A stretch of DNA of 64,000 nucleotides, taken from the NCBI GenBank assembly GCA_002007465.1, contig LNAC01000162.1, positions 505,792-569,791 of the forward strand, in the 5' to 3' direction. The position numbers were made by a program, and so were the translations under genes. Numbering within the stretch: the first letter of the stretch is position 1; each line of letters starts with the position of its first letter. The notes under the pieces were generated by a model. The model worked only from the letters and a program-made list of their open reading frames with translations. It did no database searches and was not told where the DNA came from. Shown one piece after another: positions 10,891 to 22,977 of the stretch. The stretch is from Ailurus styani. Taxonomy: Eukaryota > Chordata > Mammalia > Carnivora > Ailuridae.

Positions 10891-13287
10891 TCATGGTAAG
10901 AGAAGGAGTTTAACATAGAGACTCATGAGTGATTAGCTACAGGGGGAGGCAAAAGTCACAAAAGTGCCCAGTTTATAAGGATCCAGATTCTAGTAGTTGT
11001 TGATGACATGTCTTTACCTTTCCCGTATGGTTCCAGGAAAGGTGTCCCTAGATCCTTTAAGTATATCCTCCCATCCTCATAGAAATAAGTTTAGGCTTGT
11101 GAAGATTCTCAATAATGGAGACGTTACAGAATAAACACACCTTTTTCTTTTTTGTTATAATTGACCATGCCCCATATCTTTAATATGTTATTATGCTAAT
11201 GCAGTCTTAACAATATTTTACTGTTTATGGAAAACTTTATTCTGTAGTTACGATGTTTTCTTCACGTGGAAAGGCTAGCATAATAATACTAGCCTCTTTC
11301 TGTCCCTTCTTACCAATGAGAAAAGAATGAATTCTATTTGGTGTGTCTGGTAGTTGAACTGAGCATGTGAGCTCAGTCCCTTTCCCCTTCCCTTTTCTTA
11401 GGGCATCCATTCTTCTCTTAATCTCCAAGTTGTAAAGGAAAGCCTGAATTTAGGAGGTAATATCATTTCAGTGAAATACTAAGACTTGATGCATTGGCTG
11501 AAAACATTAAGAGACTGGCAAAGAATGGCATTTCAGGACAAAAATAGTGCCCTGAGATTAAAATTTGTGACAGGACCTTGATCAGGAGGCTTTAGGATTG
11601 TGTGATACTTTAACAATGGGGTTTTTAGTTTGGCTGATTGGCCAGTAGAAGTTGTGGTAAGCAAGTACAACTGAGGCAAACATGTGATTATAGTAAGAGG
11701 AGAGTTTGTAAACATACCTTGTAGACATTTGGAGACAGAGCAATCCTTAGGTGTTTCACTGTTTTTCTGCAAAATGTGGGGACTAGGATTTTCAACTGCA
11801 ACTAAGTTCCTTGTTCTAGAGTACACTAGTGTCTGGGCTTCTGGCCTTGACTTCTATGTACCAGGCCTCATAGGCAGCATGGAGAGGCTGTCCTGAATCC
11901 CATTGTTTTAAATGATGCGTTTGGAGCAAAGGGAGAAGACTGGAAAACTTTACATTTATGCGGCTTGTCCAGAGTTTTTCGGACCTGCCTCCTACTACAA
12001 GGTCTCAGGTGGGTTTTGAATTGTTAAAGATATAAGGTCTGACCATGGTGTCAGAATTCAGAGACCAAAACTGGGGATTGACCCATAAACATATGGTAGA
12101 GCTTAATAAAAAAATAAACTGCAAGAATTATTGGAGTCTTTTTAGAAACAGTAAAAAGCTGTCTTCTTGGGCTCTTTGAAATTACTGTGAATCTGAAGTC
12201 AATGAAAAAAGCTTGGCATGGAAGATGATCTCTAGGGATCATAAAGGAGAAACTACAGTGGTTTCCAATGTGTGCTTTATCTTACTGGCATAGCAGGAAT
12301 TGTGGAAGTATAATAAGCTAGAAGGAGTGGCATTTATGTAAGAAAAAGATTGAGATTTTCAGTTAAAGAAGAAGAAAACTAGATATTGAAGGCCAGTTTT
12401 GACTGTAGGTAAGGTATCTATGTCTAACTGCCTTTAAGGAGAGCATTATCTAAAGAGAATATATATTTTAGTAGTGACAAGTTATTACTAAATTAGGAAT
12501 GGTTAGTAACTGGCAAGATTTTAGAGAACATATAGGAATAGACTCAACCAAAGGGAGCCAAACTCTAGGATGCTATAAGAAATTCACTCATGGAGGTCTG
12601 TAGTAAGAGAAATTGAGTTACTGCCACCCCTAAAAGAATTGGCCAGCTATACTAAATGTTGCAAAAACCTGGACAGAATTGAGAGGAGAAAGCCAGAAAA
12701 ATGTGCACTGTTACTAGAGATACAAAGTAAGGGTACATGGTGTGGCCAGTGGATAATTTTGACAAACTTGGGACTTACTGATTACATTTTTCTCTTTAGG
12801 GTGTACCTCTCAGTACAAAATTTTGAGTAACATGTTAGAATAGAAAAATACATCTAGGTTACAAAGCAAAGAAAAAAAATAAAAGGAAAGAAATTTGGCT
12901 CTCGATTCCAGTTAATAATTCTAGTCTTCAGGGATTTGAGATGGAAAGAATCAAAGTATTTTAAACTATTGGAAACTCAGCTGAGTGTCCTGAAGGGAAT
13001 TGTAAGGTCAGACCCAAGACACATTTCCAACTCCTGCAGATAAAGGAAAAAACAAAACAAAACAAAACCCTATTCAAAGCTGGGAACATTCAAAAGCTAA
13101 GTAAAGGCAGCATCATGAGGATGCTGTGACATGGGGACTGTTCTACCCTAGAACATTAGGGGTCCAAGGTTTTTAAAACCTTAAGGATACCAGCAGTTGA
13201 ACAATCTCCTGAGGTATTTCTCCAACTGAAACTAGTGTGAGGATGAGGGGCAAAACTACTCCTTGAAACAGATTTCATAACCTAATG

Positions 13288-13514
13288 TAAAGCTTCTCAA
13301 TCTTGTCAGTTTTGACATTTTGAGCTGAATAATTATTTGTTATAGGGGGCAGTCCTGTAATAGTCTAGGTGGTTTAGCAGCATCTTTGGCCTCTATACCC
13401 TAGATGCCATTAGTAAACTCCTCCCTCTTCCCCACCAAGTTGTGAAAATAAAAAATGTCTCAGGACATTGTTAAATAGCCCCACGGCAAAATCATTCCTG
13501 GTTAAGGGCTACTG
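13288..13514 (-). mobile_element. MER5A-like hAT-Charlie element
   Basis: The reverse-strand match is clear from phrase order: 'cttctcaatcttg', 'ttgacattttgagctgaata', 'ggtggtttagcagcatcttt', 'ggcctctataccctagatgc', 'atgtctcaggacattgttaa' and 'cctggttaagggctactg'. It is slightly longer than the consensus because of short internal insertions. No 8-bp target duplication is visible. Confidence 0.85.
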
Positions 13515-16500
13515 ACTTAAGCAATTTCATAACAAGAGGTAGTAGAAGCCAGTGTGGCATGGAATGAGAATGTTTATACACAAGACATTATTGATGTTAC
13601 AAAGTGGAGCTTGCCTTTAATTCTTCACTGATACAGTAGAAACAGAATCCAAAGGAAAAAGGGAATAGAGAAACTGAATGTGCTGATTCAGAAAGAAAGG
13701 CATTTCAGATTAGACCTGAGGTTTAAGGCTACAATTATCACAAGTTCCTAAACTTTACAAAAAAGCAGGGTTATCTCATGCAATCTTCTCTGAGGGGTGA
13801 AAACATGCGTAAGTGTCACCTTCAACCCCGCCATGGATATGATAAATACATAATGCCCATAGTAACCCCTTTGTAGGAGAATTCTCCCATTATGATGAAT
13901 TTCTAAAGTTGTGGGACAATGAAATAGGACTGACTGGCATCCTAGCTAAATGGAAACCAAGATTTTTAAAAATCTAGCTGCCTTCCCTCAAGATTCCACT
14001 GAGTCTTTGCCATGGCCTTTGGAAACACATCCTTAGTCTGTGAACATTATTTTGCTTGGAAGAACTGCTTAGGGGATAGGGCTTATTTCCTATTCGAAAT
14101 TTCATGGGAACCCTTTGGAATCTGGAAAAGTGAGGATCATCAGAGATTTTGAAACTGATAGATTCAGATCCACAGACTATAAGGAACTATATCTCATCTA
14201 TCAGAGGATAGAAACTACATAGCTTGTTGAAAGAATCCCAATTCCACCAAGGCTTCTAATGGAGAATTTCTCTAGCTGAAACTAAGCAGAATAAGAAGCC
14301 TGACCTTAATTTACTTGAGATACTTGTAATTTAACTTTCAATGGCAAGATAATTTTTATTTATGCTTCCATTTTATTGGACTTAATTTGTGAATACTTTA
14401 AAAGTGGGGTATATAAGAGTGTTCAATTTCTTAATTTCCTGAGAAATTAATAATGGGAGAGAGTTTATATTCAAATTTGAGGACTCTTATTGCTGTCATT
14501 TTATTATTAAAGTATCTTTGATCTCATTGCAGAACCTATGATAGCTATGTTAGTTAATGTGGCTGGAAAAAAATCTGAAATTAGAAATAGAATAGTGAGT
14601 GAAAGCTAAGCTATGAATAATGGAGTGGTTTTAGAAGTTTTAAACTTTGCATGGTTTTGATCCATTTTAGAGCATTTTGGAGGCAAAACTATGCTGACCT
14701 AAAATCCCAAATGGAGCAATGGTCACTGTTGGGGGACAGTCTCTTGAAAATAAGGGTTGGTTTTATTCTGATAGTGTACTATGGATCTCATTCTCTGGAG
14801 GACTGCTTGGTTTCTAGTTTATCACTGACTTGAAGTTACCCCAACAGGTTTAGAGAATGAAAAGCTGAGCAAAGTTGGGTGTGGGAACCTTTATTTATCT
14901 TTCCTCACATTTCCTTTAATGAGGAGGGATGCCTATTAGTGGAACACTCTTGACTTCTCCTACTTCACTTCCTCCTGATGCCAGTGCACTGAGTTCAGCT
15001 TGGCGATTTGACTTTGGAATGTGTAGTTCCAGCCCAGCCCTTTCCTTGCACCTTTTCTATAGCCCTCTATAAGTGGAAAGTTTGCTTTGACTTATGTTCC
15101 TCGGTGCTCTCAGTTTGATAGATAGCCATGACTCCCATGTGGAAGGCCGATGATGTTTGGCACAAGCTGTCTTAGTCTGAGGTTTTAGTCATAATGCTGA
15201 TGATTATTTCTGACCTACTCCTATATGTCTCTAAAGTGGTTTAAAATTCAGAACAGAAGAAAAAGTTTCTAATTTATGAACCTCTTCAAATTCCAAAAGA
15301 TTGTCTTTTCCTTTAGGAAAGGAATAAAGGAGGAGGTAGGAATTGAAAACTCCACCCTACCACCAATTTAAGCTTTCCTTGAACCTTTTGCTCCTAGCTG
15401 CCTCCTGCACAGGTACTCTCCAGTTTCCTGAGGGCATGTTGGATGCTGTCCCACTCCCATAGCTGGGCTCTGCATATGCTAACTTATTCTGGCCAGAGAT
15501 GAAAAAAAGTTCTTTTTAAATTAGCTAAGGAGAGGTTAATTTCTCCCCCGCCCCCCTCCCCCCCGCCCCAAAGCAGCTTTTACTTAGAGCCAGGAATCCA
15601 AGGGCAGGAGGCACCTTTAAAGACACAAATAGATTAAAGTAGATTTCTGATCCTAATAAAAAAGAAATTGATGTTTACACAAAGTTTACTTTGGCTGGCA
15701 CAGGTCCCTTTTTTTTTCTTTTTTCATTTCACTCCATTTTTTGTAAGGAAATGGATTTTATAGAAAATGATTCAAACTTCCAGTCCTTTATATTAGAGCT
15801 GTTTCTTAGTCTGGTGGATTTTGAATTCTTTGAGAACTTGCTTCCCTATCTTCTGTAAGTGAAGTAAGTACAGTTATGAAGACATGTACAGTACTTTATT
15901 CAAGGGGAATGGTTTCCAGTATCCTGTCAGCACAGGTATGATTCCTACCAAATACAAAGATCCTTCCTTCATGCTAGGCTGTCTTCCCTCCATAAATTGG
16001 CTGTACACGTCTCCATCAGGTCAGTCCTTTGAGCTGTATATCCTGCAGTGATGGCTACTTCAGTTTCCCTGTCTCTTCTTCCCCATTTAATCCAGAACAA
16101 GGCTAATCACAACCTTAGGATAATGAGCAAACACCCAGTTATGTCCTCCATGCCAGGGGTTCTGCTCTTGAGAGCATGGAGGAAGTGCTCTGGTTCTGAT
16201 CTGTTCCCTTAGGGAATTGTTCTTATGTATTTCCACTACTGAGTGACATGCACAGAGGTGTTCAATACAATAGATCCCATTATTAAACTAGTGTCAGGAT
16301 ATAAGCCAACATTGCTTTTGGATGCTCCCCAACAGCTGAGTGATCAAACTGAATGAGTATCCTTAGGTATACAAGGCATACTTTCAGAAGAGGGCCTCAC
16401 CTGTACCTACTTTGCTGTTCGCCAACTGATGACTTAAGGTAGTCACTAAATGACTTTGAGTTTCAGTTTTCCAATATGTTTTCCAAAAATGATAATAACA

Positions 16501-16983
16501 TCTACTCGAATATGTTATGTTAAAGTAATACCAAAAATGTAAAAGTGATTGAAAAGTTGAAAGGATATAAGGAATATTAGGCATCTGAAATGTAGTATTA
16601 CATATGGTATCAATTGTGGCAGTATTACCATAGCCATGAGAGACTAAAGCCTTTGATGATGGGTGTTTGATGAATGTGCTTTTCGTGAGTCCTCTATTGT
16701 ACTGAGTGTAGCACTGGACACAAAACAGGCACTCTAAAATACCTCTTGGTATGATCATCACCTTAGAAATATCTAAAGGATCCAGCCTTTCACAAGATCC
16801 AGTATACCTTTCTGAACTTGAAGGTGTGGTCCTTGGATGAACCTTTTTTGTTAATGTTGATAATGAGGACAGTCAAAACCATGTGTTTATTTTGCTAGAT
16901 CTATGATTCTGCACAGCTGGACACTGCTTTGACTCCCCTTTCTTACTGGGAAGAGTACTCATAATAGGCCTTTCCTGAAATCA
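13515..16983. other. mostly unique sequence, no gene seen
   Basis: No coding region, SINE or L1 was recognised. The block contains the C-rich G-quadruplex candidate at 15545-15569. Open frames at 14651-14833 and 16384-16761 have no recognisable family. Confidence 0.42.
15545..15569 (-). promoter_or_regulatory. G-quadruplex / i-motif candidate
   Basis: The + strand has four consecutive C-runs of 5, 6, 7 and 4 separated by single G, T and G bases, so the minus strand offers four G-runs with 1-nt loops. That is the standard pattern for a very stable G-quadruplex. Whether it forms or acts in cells is not shown. Confidence 0.7.
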
Positions 16984-17111
16984 GTATTTCTCAAATTCAT
17001 TAAAATTGTCATTCAGTAGGTTGAGTTTGGTACCCAAGGTATTGCATTTCTAACAAGCTCTCAGTTGATACTGATACTGTTGGTCCGCAGACATCACTTT
17101 GTGTGGCAAGG
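16984..17111 (+). mobile_element. hAT/MER DNA transposon fragment
   Basis: The phrases 'cagtatttctcaaattcatt', 'attcagtaggttgagtttgg', 'tgcatttctaacaagctctc' and 'gatactgatactgttggtcc' track a common mammalian MER element with conserved order. It lacks the central 'aatcacctgg' region, so it is internally deleted. Confidence 0.62.
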
Positions 17112-17879
17112 CAAGACTATCAGAGGAGATAGGCAAGAATGTTATAGTCATCTACAAAACTTCATGAAAATAATGGAAAAAACAGATATTCATTGTTCAG
17201 ATTTGAAGAGTTCTTTGTAAACCATAGCAGCTGGAAAGAGTCGAATAAGTACTATGCACATTTTCTTGCCCATTGAAGTCACTTAGTTGGTAAGTAGGAA
17301 GAATTGCCTCTCAAAATTCCTGTCATTGTTATAGTTACTGCCTTCATCATGAAAACATCTCTTTGGAGCACATTATTAATGATTGATTCTGCCATGCATC
17401 CTGTCCAAAGTCTACCATACAGTTTTTTTTTGTCAGATAGGCCACATTATAATACCAACTTTGAGTAGGTAATGATATTCGATCCATTAGTTTCTATCTT
17501 ATATACATGCAACTAGTACAAGAATCAAGCCTCAAATAAAGTATTTATTTATCTCCCCTCTGGGCGTAGGTAGGAGAAAGCCAATAGAATCAGAACACCC
17601 ATTAACTTTTAGCTTTTTCTTTATTTCTTTTCTATTTTCATGATCATAATTGATGAATGTGGGGTAATAACCATCAAGAACAAGATAAAATAAAATATCC
17701 CCAGTATTGAGGGCTCCCCTTTTTATAATGAAATTTTTATGACGATTATATTACAATAGGGTCTCATTTAAATAGGGTCAATTGAGATTAGGTGAATTTG
17801 AATGAATATAAAATATGAAGTATGATATGTTTTTAAAGTGTACTACTTTCAGATATCTACAATAATAAGGATGAATTAC
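17112..17879. other. unique AT-rich sequence, no gene seen
   Basis: No repeat family or gene was recognised between the MER fragment and the candidate conserved block. Confidence 0.4.
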
Positions 17880-18960
17880 AAGAATATTTTAATGAATAAA
17901 AAAGAATGCAATTGATTAATCATTTGGCATTGTAACTAGATTCTTCTAAAATGTTTGCGGGTGTCAGAAAATTGTTCATTAAAGTCACTATTTTATTGCT
18001 GTTTTTCACCATTACCGCGGATGTAAACATTTTGTTTAAAAATAAATTGAGTCAAACTAAAAAAAAAAAATCCTAGTCCTTCTATATATGCCATATGATG
18101 GAGCTGAAAATAATGAAGTTTTTCTGGCATTACAGTTTGCTTTTCTGTTTGGCTAAAGTTCTTTTGGCAGTAAGCTCATGAACATATGCTTTGGTTATAT
18201 TTTGACCAAGTCAAGAGACCATTTTTAGGTGGCATAAGAATATGCATGGTTCACTTTACTTCCATTTAATGCAAGTAAATTTCCATTGCTTTCCTAGTTT
18301 TCAGTGTTGTTTAGAAGGAGGCGATGGTATCCTCCCAGATGCTTGCATTCTGAGATTCTTGTCTATAGGTGGAGCCGCCTATCTGGGGTTTGATGAAAAC
18401 TCTTTCACTGATGATTCTATTTTCACTTTTTTTTTAATAATCTCCCAATTAACTGCTTCAATATGTTTATGAAATTTCTAACCTGATAATACCAACAGGC
18501 GTAACATTTGGTAGAGATATTTTGATGTGAGCGGAGCTGGTAGTGGTAATACAGCAATAATTGCCGGCTCATTTACGGACTATTTAGGTCGTGCAGTGAG
18601 CCAGATGAGAACAGCTAATGAGCACAGCTTCTTGCTGTAATTAGTCGAACAGTGGTGGCTCACAGATGATTTACAGTTTGCAAAAAAATCTGTGTATTTA
18701 CTGAAGTGCTTATGTATTCTGTAAAGTTGTGACAAAGTAACAACTTGGGGATGTTGTGCTTTCTGCTCCCACATATTCTTCAGAGAGATTAAACAATAAT
18801 GCTATCAGCACCCACAGCTTTGGCGGCGAGTGGCGCAAGTGATAGGCGGCTTTAGGTTTTCCCTTTGCCTGTTTCTCACCCAGTATTTCTTTCACATTCC
18901 CACAGTTTCTTTCACATGCCTCTTTAACAATGTGGTAGGTACAACGAAGCATCTCCACAG
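17880..18960. promoter_or_regulatory. candidate conserved regulatory block with retained CpGs
   Basis: No repeat is recognisable across about 1 kb. CpG is unusually frequent for this window: about six in 18490-18650, and about five in some 35 bases near 18820-18855 ('ggcggcgagtggcgcaagtg'). A CCGCGG lies at 18015-18020 beside a forkhead-type TGTAAACA at 18022-18029. Homeodomain-like 'taatgag' and 'aattag' cores occur at 18610-18645. Preserved CpGs suggest constraint or low germline methylation. No alignment could be done. Small open frames here have no exon-like boundaries. Confidence 0.42.
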
Positions 18961-19620
18961 CTTTTCTGTGAAGTCTGCCATGAAGTGAGATTTGTTGGGA
19001 GTCTTCTTATGGCTTTCCTCTTAGTAGTCAGATTTTTAAAGTCCCAAGCAGCTGGAATCAATAGGCTCAAATAGCTGTAGAATATAGTGGCCTGTCTTTA
19101 AAAGGTTGATCCTTCATTTTGGAGAGGAATGAGGCTGGAGAGCTCTAGCATGCAGAAAGCAAACACAATAGCAAACAAAGTGAACCAGTTATTACAGATT
19201 TTGGAGGCATCTCACTTTGGAAAATATTCTGTAGGGAAAAAAAACTGGTCTGAGGCTGCCCTTGGTTTTGGAATTATGCCAGAGGCATGATTTTAAATCC
19301 CTGTGAATGATTAGCTGTCAAAAAACAATTCTGCCACTCCTCTTGAAATTTTCTTTTTCTATAAGTAAAAAAATATATATCATTGTGGGGGTTTTTTATT
19401 TACATTTTTTCTTAATTTCTCTTCTTGCAATGAGGCTAATTTCTTTTTATTCTAATCTTTGTACGTATGAAGTTGGTAATGTGTCAGGTCAAACTGAAAT
19501 ATTGTCACACCATTTGCTAACCACACTCTGATCAGTGTGGCAGCCAGAACTGACTGTCTTGTAGAAAAATCCCTCTGAAGACGAAAGGGTGTTTTATTTT
19601 GGAACCAGTCTGATGGGCAT
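18961..19620. other. unique sequence, no gene seen
   Basis: No repeat or gene was recognised. The candidate conserved block may extend into the start of this stretch. Confidence 0.4.
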
Positions 19621-19693
19621 TAAAAAAAAAAAGAGAGAGAGAGAGAGAGAAAGGAAAGAAAGAAAAGAAGGAAAGAAGGAAGAAAGGAAGGAA
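19621..19693 (+). repeat. purine-rich microsatellite, A-run then (GA)n then (GGAA)-like
   Basis: An A-run passes into (GA)n and then an irregular (GGAA/AGAA)n tract, with no pyrimidine until the end of the tract. There is no flanking SINE body. Confidence 0.9.
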
Positions 19694-20641
19694 CCCAGTT
19701 CTTATTGAAGCATTCAGTAAATTGGAGAAAGAAATTAGGATGAAAATTGCTTGGCTATCTTTGAATTTGTTTTAAGGTGTTGTTTTTTTTTTCTTGCTAC
19801 TTGCTATAAAAATCTTGCTAAAGGATACAGTTCTGAAAAGTCGTTGTAATAAATCTGAAACAGCTGTATAGAAATGACAGCCCACACCATCTCTTGATGA
19901 TGAACTGTTGATATATTTTGCTCTGACTTATATTTGTATTGGAGTCAGAAGTATATAAACAGAAGGGTTGTGAGCTTGTTTGAAATTGGTAAATACCATT
20001 TATAAGAAACCACATAACCAGAGAGTATCTCAGGGAGTAATAATAAGTGTTTATTGTCAGGATTGAGTGAAATTAGGAATAAGGAATTTAGAATGATGAC
20101 TGGTAGGCCTCTGCTTCTCTGTTGTGAGTTAGAGGGACTTTTATACTAACACACAAACCAACAAAGTCAGTTTTACTCTTTATGCTCTTCTACCCTTACA
20201 TGGTTTTGTTGTCTTGATGTCCTTGCTACCCGGTTGCTTGCATTAATTTCTATCAATGAATCAATGAAAATATCCATCCTCACATATTCTGCCAGAGAGC
20301 AGACCATGGTTCTTTTAATAAGTATTAACTGATAACCAACTTAGGACAAGTTCATTCTGGAGACTTTACAAGACATATAATGGTATAAGTATAGTTTAAA
20401 AGTCAAAAGGATATTAACATTTCTATTGGTAAGAGACTGTCAAGTGCTCCTTATAATGAAGTGTGCTTGTTTTAATGGCCTAATGGCGGTTATTTTCTTA
20501 TTTACAAAGGCAATCTTCTGTCACCTCCCTCCCTGGAACGAGGAAAAAGGAAGCAATAATGCATTGAGATTAAGAGACATCTAGACCAGCTTCTTAACAG
20601 AAATATGGCACTGCAAGTGGTGCTCTAAACCCCAAAGAATG
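19694..20641. other. unique sequence, no gene seen
   Basis: No gene or repeat family was recognised up to the target duplication of the ERV1-type LTR. Confidence 0.4.
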
Positions 20642-20645
20642 GAAA

Positions 20646-21317
20646 TGTTAGGTAGAAACTAGGTGTGAGCAGTGGAAGGAACACCCGAGGCAGAGTCCCA
20701 AGCCATTATAGAGGAATGACAGAGACAGGAGCTGGAGACAAGGACCGTGATAAATAAGCTCCACTTTAAAACCCCAGGGGCAATCATCCTGATCTTGTGG
20801 CTTCCAAGACTTTGGGGCTGACAGATCAAGAGCCACAGGTGCAGAGCAAGCCTCTCCTCTTCCATCTCTGACCCAGGGTAAACCTTAGCTTCACTATAAT
20901 GCATTTGGATTGTGGGTACAGGCTCTGTCCCCCACTTCGCTCCTATGCTGCCCTGATGGTTCTGGTCCAAACCCTGTAGGGTCAAATACTGCCTCTCTCA
21001 ACCTGTGGGAGGAGTTCCCAAAAGATTAGAAGCAGTCTCCATTAGAGACCACCCCATTGTTTGCCACAGCTCCTCCCAGCCTGGAGAGACCCAATAATAT
21101 CCAGTCCTAAAACAATGTAGGAGCTGATTCCATCTTGCAGAACCTGTTCACTCTCCCACCTTGAGAGTGTTACTTCTGTTTTAATAAACTGCTTGGTGCT
21201 TTTTTCTTTCCTTCTGGTTGTCTTCATTTGAGCACTGTTCCCCTCATAGATCTTCTCATGAGGAATCCAAGGACAGAGACCTCCATTCATAGAACACAGA
21301 CTTTCACACCAGTAACA
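20646..21317 (+). mobile_element. solo LTR, ERV1 (gammaretrovirus-like) type
   Basis: A 672-bp block starts TG ('tgttaggtag') and ends CA ('ccagtaaca'). A perfect 4-bp duplication, gaaa, flanks it at 20642-20645 and 21318-21321, the size typical of ERV1-class integration. A poly-A signal, aataaa, lies at 21183-21188, followed by a GT/T-rich stretch ('cttggtgcttttttc'), as at an R/U5 border. The block is more GC-rich than its flanks. No internal gag, pol or env sequence follows, so it is a solo LTR left by recombination. Several minus-strand open frames inside it (20648-21350) reflect only its composition. The family name is not known to me. Confidence 0.68.
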
Positions 21318-21329
21318 GAAATACAATGT

Positions 21330-21466
21330 TTGGAGCAGGGAAACCCTCACTTTTCCTTATCTATAAAATGTAGACAATACTATCTACTGGGACAAATTAG
21401 GGAATCTTGAGTGCCTAGCATAATGTCTAGTATATAGTAGATATTCGATAAAAGGTAGCCATTTTT
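21330..21466 (+). mobile_element. MIR fragment
   Basis: The central and 3' parts of a MIR are visible: 'cacttttccttatctataaa', 'gagtgcctagcataatgtct' and 'agtagatattcgataaa'. It lies just downstream of the solo LTR. Confidence 0.75.
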
Positions 21467-21619
21467 CTCATTAATAATAATTATTATAATTTATGTAACT
21501 TGCTAGAAAAACTAGTCATCTCAAAAAGTTACTGAAGTGTATTTTTATGACAATGAAATGTCATTTAAGGGTCATTAAATATTCTTCATAGTAGTTTCTT
21601 TAATAAAATGCATGTGGAC

Positions 21620-21814
21620 TGGGGCGTCTGGGTGGCTCAGTCGTTAAGCATCTGCCTTCAGCTCAGAGCATGATCCCAGGGTCCTGGGATGAGCCCTGCA
21701 TCGGGCTCCCTGCTCAGTGGGGAGTCTGCTTCTCCCTCTCCCACTCCCCCTGCTTGTGTCCCATCTCTCGCTGTGTGTCTCTCTCTGTCAAAAAAATAAT
21801 AAAATCTTTAAAAA
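21620..21814 (+). mobile_element. Can-SINE 4
   Basis: A forward Can-SINE: head 'ggggcgtctgggtggctcag', B-box region 'gatgagccctgcatcggg', CT-rich body and 'aataataaaatctttaaaa' tail. Flanking 14-mers aaatgcatgtggac (21606-21619) and aaatgcatgcagac (21815-21828) match at 12 of 14 bases. The head 'cagtcgttaagcatctgcc' is of the older subfamily. Confidence 0.94.
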
Positions 21815-21828
21815 AAATGCATGCAGAC

Positions 21829-22478
21829 AGAGAGTACACTATCAGAAAGACATGTTAATTGGTGGCCTCTGTGTAAGGAGAATGTGATTCACACCTGAGA
21901 GACTCTCTCCAACTCATAACAGTAATGGTGAAAATGTCTAAGCAAATTTTCTACTACGCTAATTTCTCAGTACTTTTTTTCCTTCACTTTTGTTTGTCTT
22001 TTCTGACATTTTGCTTAGAACCGAGTGTTAAACTTTACACTATTCTTTTAAAAGAAAAGTATGCAGTAGCTTTTAACTGTTCATCATCTATATGTTCTTA
22101 TTCCTTAGGCTTCTCTTACATATTGCATATTTCTCTATTTGCATTGTTACCCAGAAAACATAGTACTATATTAAGAGTCTATTGCCCCAATTAACAATTG
22201 TTGAAAAAAATAATTTTTTGAATAGGTCTGGCAAAAAAATTGCCAGGGAGAGAATTTTTTCTTTAAAATCATGGTAATTATTAAACACAAACTTGGTTAT
22301 AACCCTTACAGGCAGTTACTTATTGAAATTAAATTTAATATGTGAACTTCTTATACCAAATCCCCTTGGACATTCTTGACTGTTGTGTAAAACAAAATTA
22401 TTTTTCTCTTCATGAGTCTTCTAAAAGTCTGAGAATCCACTGTGTAATCATGTTAAATGTGGCCTCTTGAGAAAATGG

Positions 22479-22480
<2 letters not shown>
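21829..22480. other. unique AT-rich sequence, no gene seen
   Basis: An 89-codon open frame at 21925-22194 is serine/leucine-rich with no recognised family. No repeat was identified. Confidence 0.4.

Positions 22481-22508
<28 letters not shown>
22481..22508 (+). repeat. (CA)n microsatellite
   Basis: Fourteen uninterrupted CA units, followed by degenerate 'tatacacatcacacaacac'. Confidence 0.95.
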
Positions 22509-22516
<8 letters not shown>

Positions 22517-22762
22517 TCACACAACACAGTTATGGAGTCTGAGAAAATTAGCTAAACTTGTAGAACATGAGACTGTAATAAGTTCATTAAAAAAGAAAAA
22601 ATTAATCTTCACTTACTAGGATTTTAAAATTCTTCAAAGAGATATTTTTTAAATGCTCGTCAGTGACCATAGAACAATCTATATGAGAGATGATAAATTT
22701 TAAAAATGGTGGCAATAAAATGTATGAGAAATACTTACCTGCAATTTTTGTTAAAAAAGTTT

Positions 22763-22957
22763 TATTTTTTTTTAAAAGATTTTGTTTATTTGACACACAG
22801 AGAGAGATCACAAGTAGGCAGAGAAGCAAGCAGAGAAAGAGGAGGAAGCAGGCTCCCTGCTGAGCAGAGAGCCCAATGTGGGGCTCGATCCCAGAATCCT
22901 GAGATCATGACCTGAGCCGAAGGCAGAGGCTTTAACCCATGGAGCCACCCAGGCGCC
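22763..22957 (-). mobile_element. Can-SINE 5
   Basis: A reverse Can-SINE with tail 'ttttaaaagattttgtttat', body 'cacaagtaggcagagaagc' and head 'gagccacccaggcgcca'. A 12-bp target duplication, tttgttaaaaaa, lies at 22747-22758 and 22960-22971. Confidence 0.95.
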
Positions 22958-22977
22958 ACTTTGTTAAAAAAATTTTA

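Larger units (their letters stand above)
8030..13287. other. Can-SINE-free, mostly unique sequence
   Basis: No gene is supported and no Can-SINE is present. The block contains a short AT-rich duplication (10158-10237), a possible hAT relic (about 10638-10890) and scattered old MIR/L2-like phrases near 10140-10350 ('cattcactcattcaatata', 'caggagcttataatat'). The stretch 9010-9260, including a ttaattaa core at 9061-9068 and several CpGs, has the texture of conserved DNA but cannot be tested here. Confidence 0.45.

Noticed and set aside
18490..18860. CpG island promoter
   Set aside because: CpGs are enriched only relative to the poor background. GC content is far below island levels, and no transcription start features or adjacent exon are visible.
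20648..21350. Reverse-strand open frames of 62-108 codons as a viral gene
   Set aside because: They lie on the antisense strand of a solo LTR and show no gag, pol or env motif.
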